Positions 44,585 to 58,100 of a stretch of 64,000 nt of DNA are shown piece after piece. The DNA is from Antedon mediterranea. Its lineage: Eukaryota > Echinodermata > Crinoidea > Comatulida > Antedonidae. Every line of letters starts with the position of its first letter. Position 1 is the first letter of the stretch. The stretch lies in assembly GCF_964355755.1 (NCBI RefSeq), contig NC_092672.1:17356501-17420500 (forward strand), read 5' to 3'. The position numbers and the translations under genes were made by a program. Below the pieces are notes generated by a model. The model worked only from the letters and a program-made list of their open reading frames with translations. It ran no database searches and had not been told where the DNA came from.

Positions 44585-44689
44585 CTACCGCTACTCGCGG
44601 TAGTCTACCGCTTTTAGTACCCACCTACCGCGCTACCGCTATCTCGACGTTTTCTACCGCATTTTTATTTTTTTTACCGCATTTTCAAA
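44585..44689. repeat. CTACCGC-type minisatellite
   Basis: Eight or so copies of CTACCGC/TTACCGC, plus an inverted GCGGTAG, within 105 bp. Confidence 0.7.
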
Positions 44690-46964
44690 TTTCCCCATAT
44701 TTTTGGCCAAATTGATTTACGGTTACACCCAGGCTCAGCCCAGGTCAACAATAGTCAATAACCAGACAAAAGTGAGGTAGGATGTTGAAACAATGTTTAT
44801 TCATGCAGTCTCCGTGGTCTATTATTGTATTTTTATTTGTATGCACTGCCTTTGTTAAACCGTAACAATAATATAAACACGGTACTACACGCCGGACGTA
44901 CAAAAAAAGAAGTGTGCAACCAACCGTGAATCAATCACGTGGTAACCGGAATACGCGATTATTAATTTTGGGAGGATCCAAGTTTTAACTAAATAAACGC
45001 TTTGATTACACAGTGGTTGAGACACGTTTTTAATAGTTATTACATTTTTAAACACCCTCATAATTAATGGACTCTACCAATGTTGATCCGCTGCAAAGAA
45101 CAACTGATCGCACATCGCACGAGGTTGTTGAGGCAGTGTTTTATTTGGTTTTACTGTACGATCCGATAATACGAACATGTTAAATGGATTCGCCAAGCAA
45201 GTACTGTAGGCCTACGTTTAATAAAATTTACCTAAGATTGTCGTAAGCTCTTTTGTTCAAACTTGTTATTTATAGCAATAATCCACCCGTTCCGGCATGC
45301 ACGCTAGGCCTCCAGCCTAGGCCTACTCCTCGATCGATGTCGCTGGTGGGGAATTTCCCAGCGATAAGAAAGACGGATTTGGAATAGTTTTTGGGTTTAA
45401 AAATGGTAGCTAGCTAGGGCCTAGAAGTAGAAGCCCTAGGCTAGGCCTGTGCCTAAAAAAAAATGAGTAAATTCTATTGGGCAATACTATCATGTGTAAA
45501 TATTGTACATTATGTAATTAAGTTAAATTATGTTATATACTGAATTTTAGTTAAAATACAGTATATATTTTTAAAATTCTTTGTACTGAGGATGTATAAA
45601 AAAAAATAAGAATGTAAAAATACTGATGGATAAACCTATGTATGTAAAAATTAATGTGTAAATATTGTATATATATGTAACATATTTAGTTAATTAAGAG
45701 ACGTAAAACGACACGCGTGTTGATTTTCGATTCCCCGCGCGTTGACTTTCGACGCCCCGACGAATTGAATGTGGTTCACGACAAAATCTCCTGCGAATGG
45801 ACTTTCCCAAGTTGGGACCTCTGGGGAATAGACTTTATTTCAAGTGCTGTTTTGCTTTTTGCTACTTTCTCCCATAACGTATTCCTCCATACAGTATATA
45901 GCTACCAATGCCAATTCCTCTGATGCGATGGTTTCTTTTTTTTGGAGACGTTTGGTTTTACAGAGTTTGTAAACATACTACTGCCCAGGTGTTATGACTT
46001 TTTAAGACTAACACCTTTTCCTATACCAAATAGATGGGATGTAGTATCACTTCCCTGAATTCCATGTATAAAAAGCAAATTAATTTTACAGAGCTTCACA
46101 CCAAGGAAAGACTTTACATGCATTCACAGTGCTCCTCCATCGAGAACTTTCGGTATTAAATCAATGAATGAAGCAACCGTGACGTGACAGAATACTAATT
46201 TAAGAGGAAAGAACATATTATTACACATGGGTGTAATGTGGTAACATGTATAATCAAATAAAAATACCCTTTAGATATGAACAAATACAACACCATCATG
46301 TCATTCAGTGAATTCTATTACAAAATAGAAATGTGTTAAAATACAATATTGACGTGTATAATATGCATGTGGCGGGGCGGGGCGTACATTCGAGGAAATA
46401 AATTCAAAATGATGTCCGATGGGGGCGGGGGAGGGGGTGCAGTGGTGTAGGTTATTCCAAATGATGTCCTATGTGGGGCGTTTATTCGATTTTTCTAAAT
46501 GTAGCGTTTATCCGAATAAATACGGTAATAGATTGTAGTCCAGTGATGGCGCAAGGATTTTCCCGATGAGGGGGGTGGGGCGGGTAGCATTAATTTGCTG
46601 GGCCATCAATGGGAGCGCACCCAGAAGCCAGAAGTTCTGACAATATTATACCGGTAAAGGGGGGTAGTTTTAGTCACTTTTAAAAATGAAAATCCTTGAA
46701 ACAGCACTCAATGGGGTATTGTTTTGAAATATCATCATATTGTCTACAGATACTCCCAAAAATAGCCAATTGGGGAGAGGGGATGGGGGGCCGGACAGAC
46801 TCCCCTCACCCTTCCCATATGATCTCCCATCCCTATACCCCTCTCCACTGGCATTTGTTTTTCGGCCATTTTCTAATTAACAGCACTTAAAATAATGTGT
46901 ATATTGTAGTTCAGATCTTCGAAACTGTAAAGAAATATATAAACCATTGTAAAAACTGTTATAA
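44690..46964. other. Interior of the inverted-repeat element
   Basis: No gene is recognised. Features seen are a TAGGCCTA-rich patch (45300-45450), several TGTAAATATTGTA words (45490-45680) and a G-rich stretch (46370-46445) followed by CGTTTATTCG words. Confidence 0.35.
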
Positions 46965-47117
46965 AGTGGTAATTAGATCTATCTTTTATGTTTTTTTGGC
47001 CTTTTTTTAGGCATTTTCGCCATTGGCGGCAATTTTGTTTAAAAAAACCTATTTCCCCTACCTGGATTTTTCTAGAATTTTAATATGTTCATATAGGGAC
47101 CTTATAGAAATGCATAG

Positions 47118-48065
47118 ACTTTTCCCAAGTCTGTATATCTTTTTTTTTTATTTATTTGTTTTTATTTCGACCGCGATTTTTGTCTGAAAATACAGACTTG
47201 TGAAACACGTATAGAAATCGATTTGCAGACCGCAAACATCCGATAAGAATGACGTAGGTTATCATACCGTATTTGGCTATATGGGGCGGGCGGTATGTAA
47301 ATATGGATTTCGAATCAACCAATGATCATTTTGTTTCAAAATGAAAAAGATCGAGACGTACGTACAGTGCTGAATGTACGATCGAGACTGTTGAAATAAT
47401 AAAATCGTAATGCCAAGTTGTTTTGTTTATTAATTGTTTAGTCCTTGGCCTAGGCCTCTTTCGTAGGTCCCACTCAACTCGCACGCATGACCTGCCAAAT
47501 AAAACGCCAATAAAGTAGCCCTACATACCACCACCGGCACACAACAGGGCTACACCACCACACAGAACGGGACAGGGTCTGGGTGGGAATTAAATCAAAA
47601 TTATCTCCGCGTAATAAATGATCCATTGAATGTTTGATTTGCGGAGAAGCTAGCCTATCATATCAAAACGAGTTTTCATGTTCTTGGGAAAAAATCCCAT
47701 CCAATGTTTACCAGACTACTAGGCATATATATAGCCTTCAGAAACTTTCATAAATGTACCCAAGTACACATTGTCTAAACGTAACATAGCGCATGCGCAT
47801 CATCTTAGTTGTTGAGTCTTTGAAATTCTGAAATATGAATATTAAAACGGTGTACGAGTGAGTAGCCAATCGCATGCAGCTGAAACTAGTCAACCGGATA
47901 ATCGTATGCACCAAGAATTCTTGGTGTCAAACCACGTGACTTGTGTGTGTTTCCCCAGATGGAGTATCTAAAATCAAGTAGTATACGTATGAAACGCCAT
48001 ATGTGCCAAAATATTTATCTTTTTACTAATATTAAGACAAAACTCCGTCTGGATCCCAGACTAAG
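47118..48065. mobile_element. TSD-flanked insertion in the right arm
   Basis: About 950 bp bounded by a direct 10-bp AGAAATGCAT (47108-47117 and 48066-48075) that is single in the left arm of the surrounding inverted repeat. The element begins AGACTTTTCCCAAGTCTG and ends with CAGACTA; both ends contain short GTCTGG/CAGAC inverted words. A 9-10 bp duplication suits Mutator-like elements, but the family cannot be settled. Confidence 0.55.
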
Positions 48066-48140
48066 AAATGCATTGTGGTGAAATAAATTCTGTTGCAGTT
48101 TTTTCAACCATGTTTCATAGTTTTCCTGTACTAATAGGGA

Positions 48141-48514
48141 AAACTTCCAATTGTCTATTCTTGACAACTTGCTTTAAAGTAAATAATTAAAATTTTATTA
48201 TAATTTTTAATATTAACATGGCGAGCAACCATCTTCCAGTATAAAAGTCTGATTCTCCGAAATAAAAGTCCCATTGTTTTGTAAAAACAATGCATTACTT
48301 CAAAAACATTTAAACCAGGTCATTCTTTGTCTTAAAAGTAAAATAAAATAATGTTGAATGTCCTCTCGTGGACGGTCTTTAGGGCTACCCTAGCTAGGCT
48401 TTGTAGACCTAGCTGGTAAACAGCAGTAACAATACATACGAACATCATATACTACTAGCTATAGGCCTAGCCTGACGTTGTCTAGTTGCTGCGCCAGAAA
48501 GGGTTTACTATGTT
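48141..48514. other. Non-coding DNA
   Basis: No gene or clear repeat beyond a GCTAGGCCTA patch near 48465. Confidence 0.3.
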
Positions 48515-50251
48515 AATTAGTTATCCGCTTGGTATACCAAGCGGATAACTCCTTGTTATTGTATGAGATCAAAATTTTTGGTTATCCGCAACTTAGTAGT
48601 TGCGGATAACCCTTGTTATTGTAAATATCTTTTTTTTGGTTATCCGCAACGAAGTTGCAGGATAACCTCTTGTGATTGTATGAAATCATAATTAACATCA
48701 ACTTTTTATTGGTTATCCGCAACGAAGTTGCAGGATAACCTCTTGTGATTGTACGAATTCTGTATGATTTTTGTGTAACGCTTTTCTTTAAAACTCGCAA
48801 ACATAACATTTCGGTAACTATCTTAACATATCGACAACGTCGTCAAGCGAAGCTTTTCATGACGTTTACAATTGCGCAACGTGACTTCCGCGCGATTTAA
48901 CGATTTTGTCGTATTTAACATAGCTCGACAACCAAATAACATTTCCACTTGAAAATGTGCAAAAATTTAATTTATATCATGCGCTAACTTTCTGTTGAAA
49001 AAAAATTGCGTGTTTTACACAAAGTTACGCGCGCACGCGCATTTAAAATTTAAAAATGCGCAAAATTAATTTATAATCAACTTTCTACGCGTTTCATGTC
49101 GTTTTAAGCATGTCAAAAATTCCCACGCGTGCGCACATTTTTACGTGTGCGGTGCGCACGTAGTATTGAAAACGTACTTTTTTCGCGTGATTTATATTTT
49201 TCCAGCCTTTTCTAGTAATTTTACCAAATTTTAAACAATTTCGACTTAAAGATACGTCATACGAGCACGTCGAATTGGACAATTTGCGCGCGTTTTTTAT
49301 GAAAAGGTTAAAAAATTCGTTTAAAATATGCCTTTTTTTAAACAGTCGTAATTTCTAAACTAGACGGTCAACTTTTTGTGGATGGCATATTCTGGAAGTA
49401 GATGAGTTGTAGATATCGGATCAGGTATTAATATGGCTAACCGGACATTGTGACGTCATCGTATGGCCACGCGAATATAAAATTTCGGATTTTTGTATCT
49501 TTCGTCATAGCTCATCACATTGAATAGAGCGCATCTCCACTTATCCGTTTTCCATTTTCACCCCGATTTTGATTTTGTCTAGGTCAATCAAGTATCTTTT
49601 GCATGAGTTAAAAATATTTTAATTTTTTTGACGTCATCATGCCTAAAAATTTAAATCACGTGTGGCATTAATTTCATCTTTACAGTAAATTTTAATCTGT
49701 TATAGCTCGTAAGAATAAAATGTGATAATCACGATTAAAACGTTTTCTGGAAGCTATTAGATTGTAGATACAAAATCATGTAAAAATTTGGCAAATCGGA
49801 TGTTGTGACGTCATCATATGGCCAGTTAAATAAAAAAAGTCGTATTTTCATATTTTGCGTCATAGTTCATTACATTTAAAAGAGCGCGCATTAATATTTT
49901 ACGTATTAAAATTTCTTCTACACGTTAATATGTTGTTGCTGAGATAATTTCCTTCCGAAATTCCTATATCAGTGTTTCATTTTCATACCGTCACCATGTT
50001 AAAAATTGGAATAAATGACGGGACCCGTAATTTCGCCTATCCTACACTGTATTAATATGTATACAGATTATACTATGTATACTGTAAATAGTATATGACA
50101 CAAAATATACAGCATTTAGCACTAACAACATATTATACTCTTCAGTTCATGTCAATATGCCATAATCTTTTTCTGTGTCCAATGTATGACGTGCACGTGG
50201 CGTTTGTCGTGCGGATAACTAACTCGTCAAAGTGACGAGTTTCATGTCTAG
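48515..50251 (+). mobile_element. Helitron-like tandem unit 1
   Basis: Starts TTAGTTATCCGC with a perfect hairpin (TTATCCGCTTGGTATACC, then its complement). Three related hairpins follow (48577-48735). It ends at hairpin ACTCGTCAAAGTGACGAGT, then TTCATGTCTAG|T. The body contains several conserved GTGACGTCAT sites. There is no long ORF. Confidence 0.72.
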
Positions 50252-51403
50252 TTCTTCTTTCTTTCCCGGATTTTTGTGACCAGCATATCTCTATTACTTG
50301 TGAACATAACTTTGTATAACTTGGTAAAATGATTGACATTGAAGTGTAGATGTGCAGCCAAGCTTTTGGACGATGTCCTTGCCGCGTTGCGTAAGTTACG
50401 CGCAATTTTATGAATTTCTATAACTGATCATAACTATAGAACCAACAAATATTCTTCCATGAACATTAGTGAAAATTTAAGTCATATCAAGGGCAAACTT
50501 TCTATGGATTAAAAATGGCATGTTTCACAAAAAGTTACGCGCGCACGCGCATTTAAAATTTCAAAATGCGCAAAATTCATTTCTAATCAACTTTCTATGC
50601 TGATCATGACATTTTGAGCATGTCAAAAATTCCCACGCGCGCGAAAAAAATTACGCGTAAGGTGCGCACGGAGCATAAAAATCATGTGTTTTTCTCTTGA
50701 ATTATAATTTTACAGTCTTTCCTAGTCATTTTAAAAAAGATTGACATCATTTCAAATTACAATGACGTCATACGAACACGTTGATTTAGACAATTTGCGC
50801 GCATTTTAGTTGCAAAAGTGACAAAATATTGTCAAAATTATGCCTATTTTTAATCTATTATAGCTCCTCAGGATCATCCATGACCCCAATTTTTTTAATT
50901 TGATATGTAAGCAGATTTGTTGTAGATATGAATTCATGCAGAATATTTACCCCTCGGATGTTATGACGTCATCGTATGGCCACACGAATGTAAAATATAG
51001 GATTTTTTACTCTTTCGTTATTGCTCATCACATTAAATAGAGCGCATCTCACTTTTACGTGCCCAAAATTCTTCAAATTTATTTTAATGTAAATTAGATA
51101 ATTATCTTCTAAAATTGTTATCTTTATATGTCAATTTGATGACGTCATCGTGTTAATAATTGGATTTAAAAGATGGGTCTCGTAATTTTGTCTATGCTAC
51201 ACTGTATATAACATATACAGTTTATTCTGTAAAATACTGTAATATGATGTATGCTATATAATAGGTACAATTCAGCACTGTAAACATATGTATTTCATGT
51301 CATAGGATGGCATAATAATTGTCGAGGTTCATATGGTTAAGTATGTGCATGTTGCGTTTGCGCGGATAACCCGAACTCGTCAAAGTGACGAGTTCAAATC
51401 TAG
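50252..51403 (+). mobile_element. Helitron-like tandem unit 2, 5' truncated
   Basis: Lacks the TTATCCGC head; begins within TTCTTTCTTTC. Ends at ACTCGTCAAAGTGACGAGT then CAAATCTAG|T. Confidence 0.7.
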
Positions 51404-52829
51404 TTTTTTCTGTATTATTCTTCTTTCTTTCTGTAATTTTTGTGTCACCCGTATCTGTAAAACTTGCAATCATAACATTTCGTAACTTTCTCAACATATC
51501 GGCATTCATATGAAGTTGTGCAGAAAAGCTTTTCAGCATGTTTACAATTGCGCAACGTGACTTACGCGCCATTTTATGAATTTCGCGTATTTAACATAGG
51601 TCAAAAACAAAATAACATTTTAAATTGAAACCTTGCAAAAGTTTAATTTATATCATGCGCTAACTTTTTGTTTAAAAAAAATTGCGTGTTTTACACAAAG
51701 GTACGCGCGCACGCGCATTTAAAATTTCAAAATGCGCAAAATTAATTTCTAATCAACTTTCTACGCGTTTATGCCATTTTAAACATGTCAAAAATTCCCA
51801 GGCGCGCGCAAATTTGTACGCGCGCGGTGCGCATGTAGCGTTTAAAACATATTTTTTTCGCGTGATTTATGTTTTTTCAGCCTTTTCTAGTTAATTTCCC
51901 AACTTTTAAACAATTTCGACTTCAAATTACGTCATACGAGCACGTTGAATTGTACAATTTGTGCGCGTTTTTGATGAAAAAGTTCAAAAAATCGTAAAAA
52001 TTATGCCATTTTTTAAACAGTCGTAATTTCTAAACTACACGATCAACTTTTTGTGGATAACATATTCTGGAAGTTGATGAATTGTAGATATCGGATCATG
52101 TATTAATATGACTAACCGGATATCGTGACGTCATCGTATGGCCACGCGAATATAAAATTTAGGATTTTTGTATCTTTCGTCATAGCTGATCACATTTAAT
52201 AGAGCGCATCTCCACTTATCCGTTTTCCATTTTCACTTCGATTTTGATATTGTCTAGGACAATCAACTATCTTTGGCACGAGTTAAAAAAAAATTTATTT
52301 TCATGACGTCATCATGCCTAAAACTGTTAATTACGTGTGGCATTAATTTCATCTTTACAGTAAATTTTAATCTGTTATAGCTCGTAAGAATAAAATGTGA
52401 TAATTACGATTAAAACGTTTTCTGGAAGCTATTGGGTTGTAGATACAAAATCACGTGAAAATGTTGGCAATCGGATGTTGTGACGTCATCATATGGCCAG
52501 TTAAATAAAAAATGTCATAATTAATTACATTTAAAAGACCGCGCATCAATATTTCACGTATTCAAATTTCTTCTACACGTTAATATGTTGTTGCTGAGAT
52601 AATATCCTTCCGAAATTGCTACCTTCGCGTTACATTATAAAACGGTCAACATGTTAACAATTGCAATAAATGACAGGTCCCAAAATTTCACTTATTCTAC
52701 ACTGAATGTAATATTTATACATATTATACTATATATTATACTATGACAAAAAATTGACAGAATTTAGCACCAACATATCTTATTCTTCAGTTCAGGTCAT
52801 AATGCCATAATTATGAGTTACATGTCTAG
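51404..52829 (+). mobile_element. Helitron-like tandem unit 3
   Basis: 5' truncated like unit 2. Its 3' hairpin is eroded (TTATGAGTTACATGTCTAG|T), but the CTAG terminus remains and the next unit follows at once. Confidence 0.68.
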
Positions 52830-54615
52830 TTAGTTATCCGCTTAGTAGCGGATAACTCCTTGTAATCGTCCTGTTACTTTTTTTTTTTTTTTTTTTTTCT
52901 TATTTCTTTCTCCCTCATTTTTGTGCCTCACGTATCTCAAAAACTTGTAAACATTAAACATTTCATAACTTTGTCAAAATATGGGCATTTACGTGAAGTT
53001 GTGCACCTCCTATTTTTTAATGACGTCAGAGTTGCGCAACGTGACTTACGTGCGATTTTATGATTTTTTATGATTGATCATAGACTAAAAACCAAGCATA
53101 AATTTGTTTTGACACTTTGTGAAAATTTAAGTCATATCATGGGAAAACTTTTTGTGGATTAAAAATGCCATGTTTTACAAGACGTTACGCGCGCACGCGC
53201 ATTTCTCCTCTACTTTTGTGTCTCGCGTATCTCAAAAACTTGTAAACATAACATTTCATAACTTTGTCAACATATGGCCATTCACGTGAAGTTGTGCACC
53301 TCCTATTGTGAATGACGTCAGAAATGCGCAACGTGACTTACGCGCGATTTTATGAATTTCGCGTATTTAACATAGATTGAAAACCATATAACAATTTAAA
53401 TTGAAACTTAGCAAAAGTTTAATTTATATCATGCACTAACTTTCTGTGGAAAAAAAATTGCGTGTTTTACACAAAGTTACGCGCGCACGCGCATTTAAAA
53501 TTCAAAATGCGCAAAATTAATTTTTAATCAACTTTCTACGCTGATCATGACATTTTGAACATGTCAAAATTTCCCACGCGCGCGAACAATTTTATGCGCG
53601 TGGTGCGCACGTAGCGCTAAAAGTATTTTTTTTTTTTTGAATTCTGTTTTTCCAGCCTTTTATAGTAATTTTACCAATTTTAAAACAATTTCGACTTACA
53701 ATTACGTCATACGGGCACGTTGAATTGGATACTTTACGTGCGTTTTTTATGAAAAAGTTAAAAAATTCGTCAAAATTATGCCTATTTTTAAACAGTCATA
53801 GATTCTAAACTACGACGACGTGGAGAACTTTTTTTTAATTACATAATCTGGAAGTTGATGAGTTGTAGATATCGGATCATGCATTAATATGGCTAACCGG
53901 ACATTGTGACGTCATCGTATGGCCAAACGAATGTAAAATATAGGATTTTTGTCTCTTTCGTTATTGCTCATCACATTTAATAGAGCACATCTCCACTTAT
54001 TCGTTGTCCATTTTCACCCCGATTTTAATATAATCTTGGTCAATCAACTATCTTTTGCATGAATTAAAATTTTTAAAATTTTTTTAACGTCATCATGCCT
54101 AAAAATTTAAATTACGTTGGTCATTAATTTTATCTTTACAGTAAATTTTAATCTGTTATAGCTCGTAAGAATAAAATGTGATAATCACGATTAAAACGTT
54201 TTCAGGAAGCTATTGTATTGTAGATACAAAATCATGTGAACTTTTTGCCAATCAGATGTTGTGACGTCATCATATGGCCAGTTAAATAAACAAAGTCATA
54301 TTTTCATCTTTTGCGTTATAGTTCATTACATTTAAAAGAGCGCGCATTAATATTTCACGTATTCAAATTTCTTCTACACGTTAATATGTTTCTGCTGAGA
54401 TAATTTCCTTCCGAAATTGCTACATTCACGTTTCATTTTGAAACCGTCAACATTTTAAAAATTGGAATAAATAGCAGGTCCCGCAATTTCATCTATTCTA
54501 CACTGTATGTGATATGTATACAGATTGTACTGTGTATACTATATGACATAAAATAACAGAATTCAGCAATAACAACATATCATATTCTTCAGTTCAGGTC
54601 ATAATGCCATCCCCA

Positions 54616-55150
54616 TAAAAAATGAGATCGGGATCCCGATCGGGATGCGGTGGAATCCCACCGGGATCGGCTGATCCCGGTGGGATTAGACGATCCCACC
54701 GGGACGAACTCGGGATTTTTTTTTCGCAATATCGGGATAGACGGGATTTTTGTAAGAATTGCGGGATTTTGTACGCAATATCGGGATCGTGTTTTTAGAC
54801 TGCGGGATTTTGTACGCAACAACGGGATTGGCGGGATTTTGTTTATAAAATTACGGGATTTTGTACGTAAGATCGGGATTTTGTACGCAACATCGGGATT
54901 TTGTACGCAACATCGAAATTGGCGGGATTTTGTTTATAAAATTACGGGATTTTGTACGCAAGATCGGGATTTTATACGCAACATCGGGATTGGTGGGATT
55001 TTGTTTATAAAATTACGGGATTTTGTACGCAAGATCGGGATCGACAGGATTGTGTTTGTAGACACGGGATTTTGTACGCAACATCAGGATTGGCGGGATT
55101 TTGTTTGTAAACGTACGGGATTTTGTACGCAACATCGGGATTTTGTACGC
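54616..55150. repeat. CGGGAT minisatellite, left
   Basis: Units like GGGATTTTGTACGCAACATC alternate with GGGATTTTGTTTATAAAATTAC. The 182-codon ORF across it is a repeat translation (DFVR, IGIGGILF) and not a gene. Confidence 0.85.
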
Positions 55151-55159
55151 AGTATTTTA

Positions 55160-58100
55160 ATTTCATTGGGTAATACAGTAATTTGTAACAGACGGTAAGT
55201 TATTATTTTATTACAGTTAATGTTGTTTTTGCTATGAATTGAGTTATTTTTGTTTTAAATACATGTACTAATGATCAAACCAGCCGTGCATTCCTTTGTA
55301 CAATAGTATTAATTCTAAAGACAATTTACTTTATGTACCGCACCTTTTGCTGCGCCGCCACGGCTACTTTGATCGTTATATAGTTAATCACATTATTATA
55401 TCATTATTAACACCTCATCTTCAGTATACTAACAACGAGTTGATTTCTTATCGTATTATTATCATCACACTTACCTTACTATGTTTACGTTTTACACCAT
55501 ACCTTTCGATTAACATGTTTATGACCAAGTTGAGTTGTTTTAATATGTTGAGGGTATTACGCTATTGGTTTACCAGCTGATGAGTGCAATATGCACTCCT
55601 GCATAGACAATGCATGTTTCGTTTTATGCAGGAGATCCGATCAATAGTTACCTCCAATAACATTAAGGATCGAAACAGCCATGCATCATCAATAGTAAGC
55701 TTTTATTTTAAAAACATTTATGAGGTATTTTCTGAATTGTTTCCAGCAAAGATTAATTATTTATAAAACACATGATGATGATGATGGCTGTCCTGGGAAT
55801 AAACCCAGTTTTTTTTAATACTAATTTGTTAAAAATAATGTTTAAACAAATCCTGCAATTGCTAAGAGGTTGCTGTACGTTCACAGCAACCCAAGTGTCT
55901 TGCTGCAATGAATATACCGTCCAATGGCCCGGACGTAGGCCTACGTCTTGAAGTGATTTGAACGTTTAATAATTAATATTGAATACGTTATTAAAACTCC
56001 CTGATTAAATGAATAAAATGTTGATGTTGTCATTGACTGTTATAGCTTTATTCTAGAATGGTAATTATTATAGTGAAATATGCAGATTACACGGGTATAT
56101 AGAAATGAATTTGCTAACTGGTGCAAAACAATTATCTCGATATTATAATAAAAAGACAAATGAAATGATTTTTGACTTTCGTACCTAATATGAGATTGAT
56201 CCAATCACTAAAAGGAGAAAATTATGAGTAGGCCTAATCGTCTTGTATCCGTCATAATAAATGCAACAGGGCGTATTAATTTGTCAAAATGGCAAAAGGA
56301 ATTTTTTTTTTTTTTATTTTTGTACATTGTTTTTTATTTTCCATTTTAATATATATATATATATATATGAATGTGTATTAAATGTGTATTTTCTAGTGGA
56401 AAAAGAATTATTCGAATAAACGCCCCGCTTTGAATAGGGAACCACTCCACTCCTCAATAGAACATCTTGGAATAAACGTACACGGACGTTTATTTATTTA
56501 ATAATAAATACACAATATTTTATTTGTAGTAGAATTCATTTATCTACAATTTACCAAGCATATCTAGGGGTTGATTATACATGTACCATGTTATTACACT
56601 ATACGCCTGAAAGTGTCAACATAGAAAGGAATGCTGCAGTCTCCTCGTTCAGTTAATTCACACAGTCACGTGGTCTGGCTTGTTGGACGGCTTTTTGTCG
56701 GCATCTCTCTGTGTAGAGCAGGTACCAAGATCTATATTTAGAAACTGACTCGACTCTTTAGGCGTGGGAAGTTCTAGCGGAAAGTGGTTGTCTTGACGAC
56801 ATAGAAAGGAATGCTGCAGTCTCCTCGTTCAGTTCATTGAAAAAGTCACGTGGTCTGGCTTGTTGGACGGGTTTAATTGTCGGCATCTCTTTGTGTAGAC
56901 TGTAAAGCAGGTACCAAGATCTATATTTAGAAACTGACTCGACTCTTTAGGCGTAGGAAGTTCTAGCGGAAAGTGGGTGTCTTGACGACAGCTTTAAGCA
57001 TTCATTGTTTTATGGAATGGGATTTCCTAAGTAAAAACCCTTAAATTTACAATTTTGTTTGTATTATTTTGACATAGGCCTAAGATTAGTACTCCAGAGT
57101 AACAGCATCACACCAGGAGTTAGTAATTAGACACGTTAGTATGGCCTGTAATTAATTATCATAACAAAATAATAATTTTAAGAACGTGCTTGTGAAAATA
57201 GCACGCAGCGCGCGATGGGAACTTGCGTACGCGCGCATCTCTTTCCCGCCTTGATTTAAATTTGTAACCAGACCACAGCAATTCTGGCCGGCTAGCGATG
57301 ACGTACAACGCATTCAAACCGTAGGTGTTTTTGATAAATTCATAGATTTATTCGTTGTGATTATTTATTAATTACACCTTATTGTTATACCCTATCATAG
57401 TGGCTCCTTTAGTTGAAATATAGGGCCTAGAAGCTCATATTTGTGTAGCATATTGCAAGTCAAAAAAGTACAGTATTTTAGCCTGCCTCCTCTCCTTCCT
57501 CATCATCAGTAGTCTAGCCTACAACCGGCCCCGCTCCCGTGCGTCGTAGGCCTCCTCCCTCCGCCTATTTGATACTAGGCCTTTGATACTAAGCTTTAAT
57601 AGGTCTATATATTACAGTATTGTTATTTTGGTCTCTCCAGACACAATGGGAAAACTATTTTGTGCATATTATTATTAATAAATGTTTATCTTAGGCCTAC
57701 ACCACCATACTTAATATAATATTATGAATATTGCTTTGTGTAAAATTAAAAAGGACTTGAACTCTGAGTAAACAGGCAGATGAGAAGTACTAATAGGCCT
57801 AGTAGTAGTAGGCCTATTCCTATCCATATCTATAGCCTAGGCTAGGCCTAATTCGGAAAAATTGAGGATCCGATGAATGATGATGAAGAAGGAACAGGCA
57901 AGTTAGGTTAGCCTACTACTAGACCTATAAATGAATGGGTAAACTAGGCCTATAAATAACACGATCAGAATATTTATGATTGTAAAGGGGCAAAATATTT
58001 TCTAAGGTAAGTTATACTTAGGCCTATAGGCTATCTATTTAGAATTTGAAGGATTATTGTTTTTAAAAGAAATGTAATTACTAACTGTAAACGTATAAAC

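Larger units (their letters stand above)
43890..48140. mobile_element. Inverted-repeat element in flotillin intron
   Basis: The left arm (about 43890-44105) and right arm (46965-47117, continuing at 48067-48140) are inverted copies sharing GCAACAGAATTT, TTCACCACAATGCATTTCT, ATAAGGTCCCTATATGAACA and CCAGGTAGGGGAAATAGG. The right arm is itself split by a 0.95-kb insertion. The interior has no clear transposase. An ORF at 44403-44624 (minus) has no domain that I recognise. Confidence 0.65.

Noticed and set aside
44403-44624. A 73-codon minus-strand ORF near a CTACCGC repeat
   Set aside because: The sequence looks protein-like (LRVYYHNPQTGGWKVTNG) but I recognise no family, start or splice context; left unannotated as a gene.
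54650-55198. A 182-codon ORF on the plus strand
   Set aside because: Its sequence is the CGGGAT minisatellite read in one frame; the other frames and the inverted copy at 59455-60225 are equally open.
55573-55630. Hammerhead ribozyme at CTGATGAGTGCAATATGCAC
   Set aside because: CTGATGA and a stem II are present, but no GAAA follows on the same strand; GAAAC occurs only on the opposite strand, so the core is not complete.
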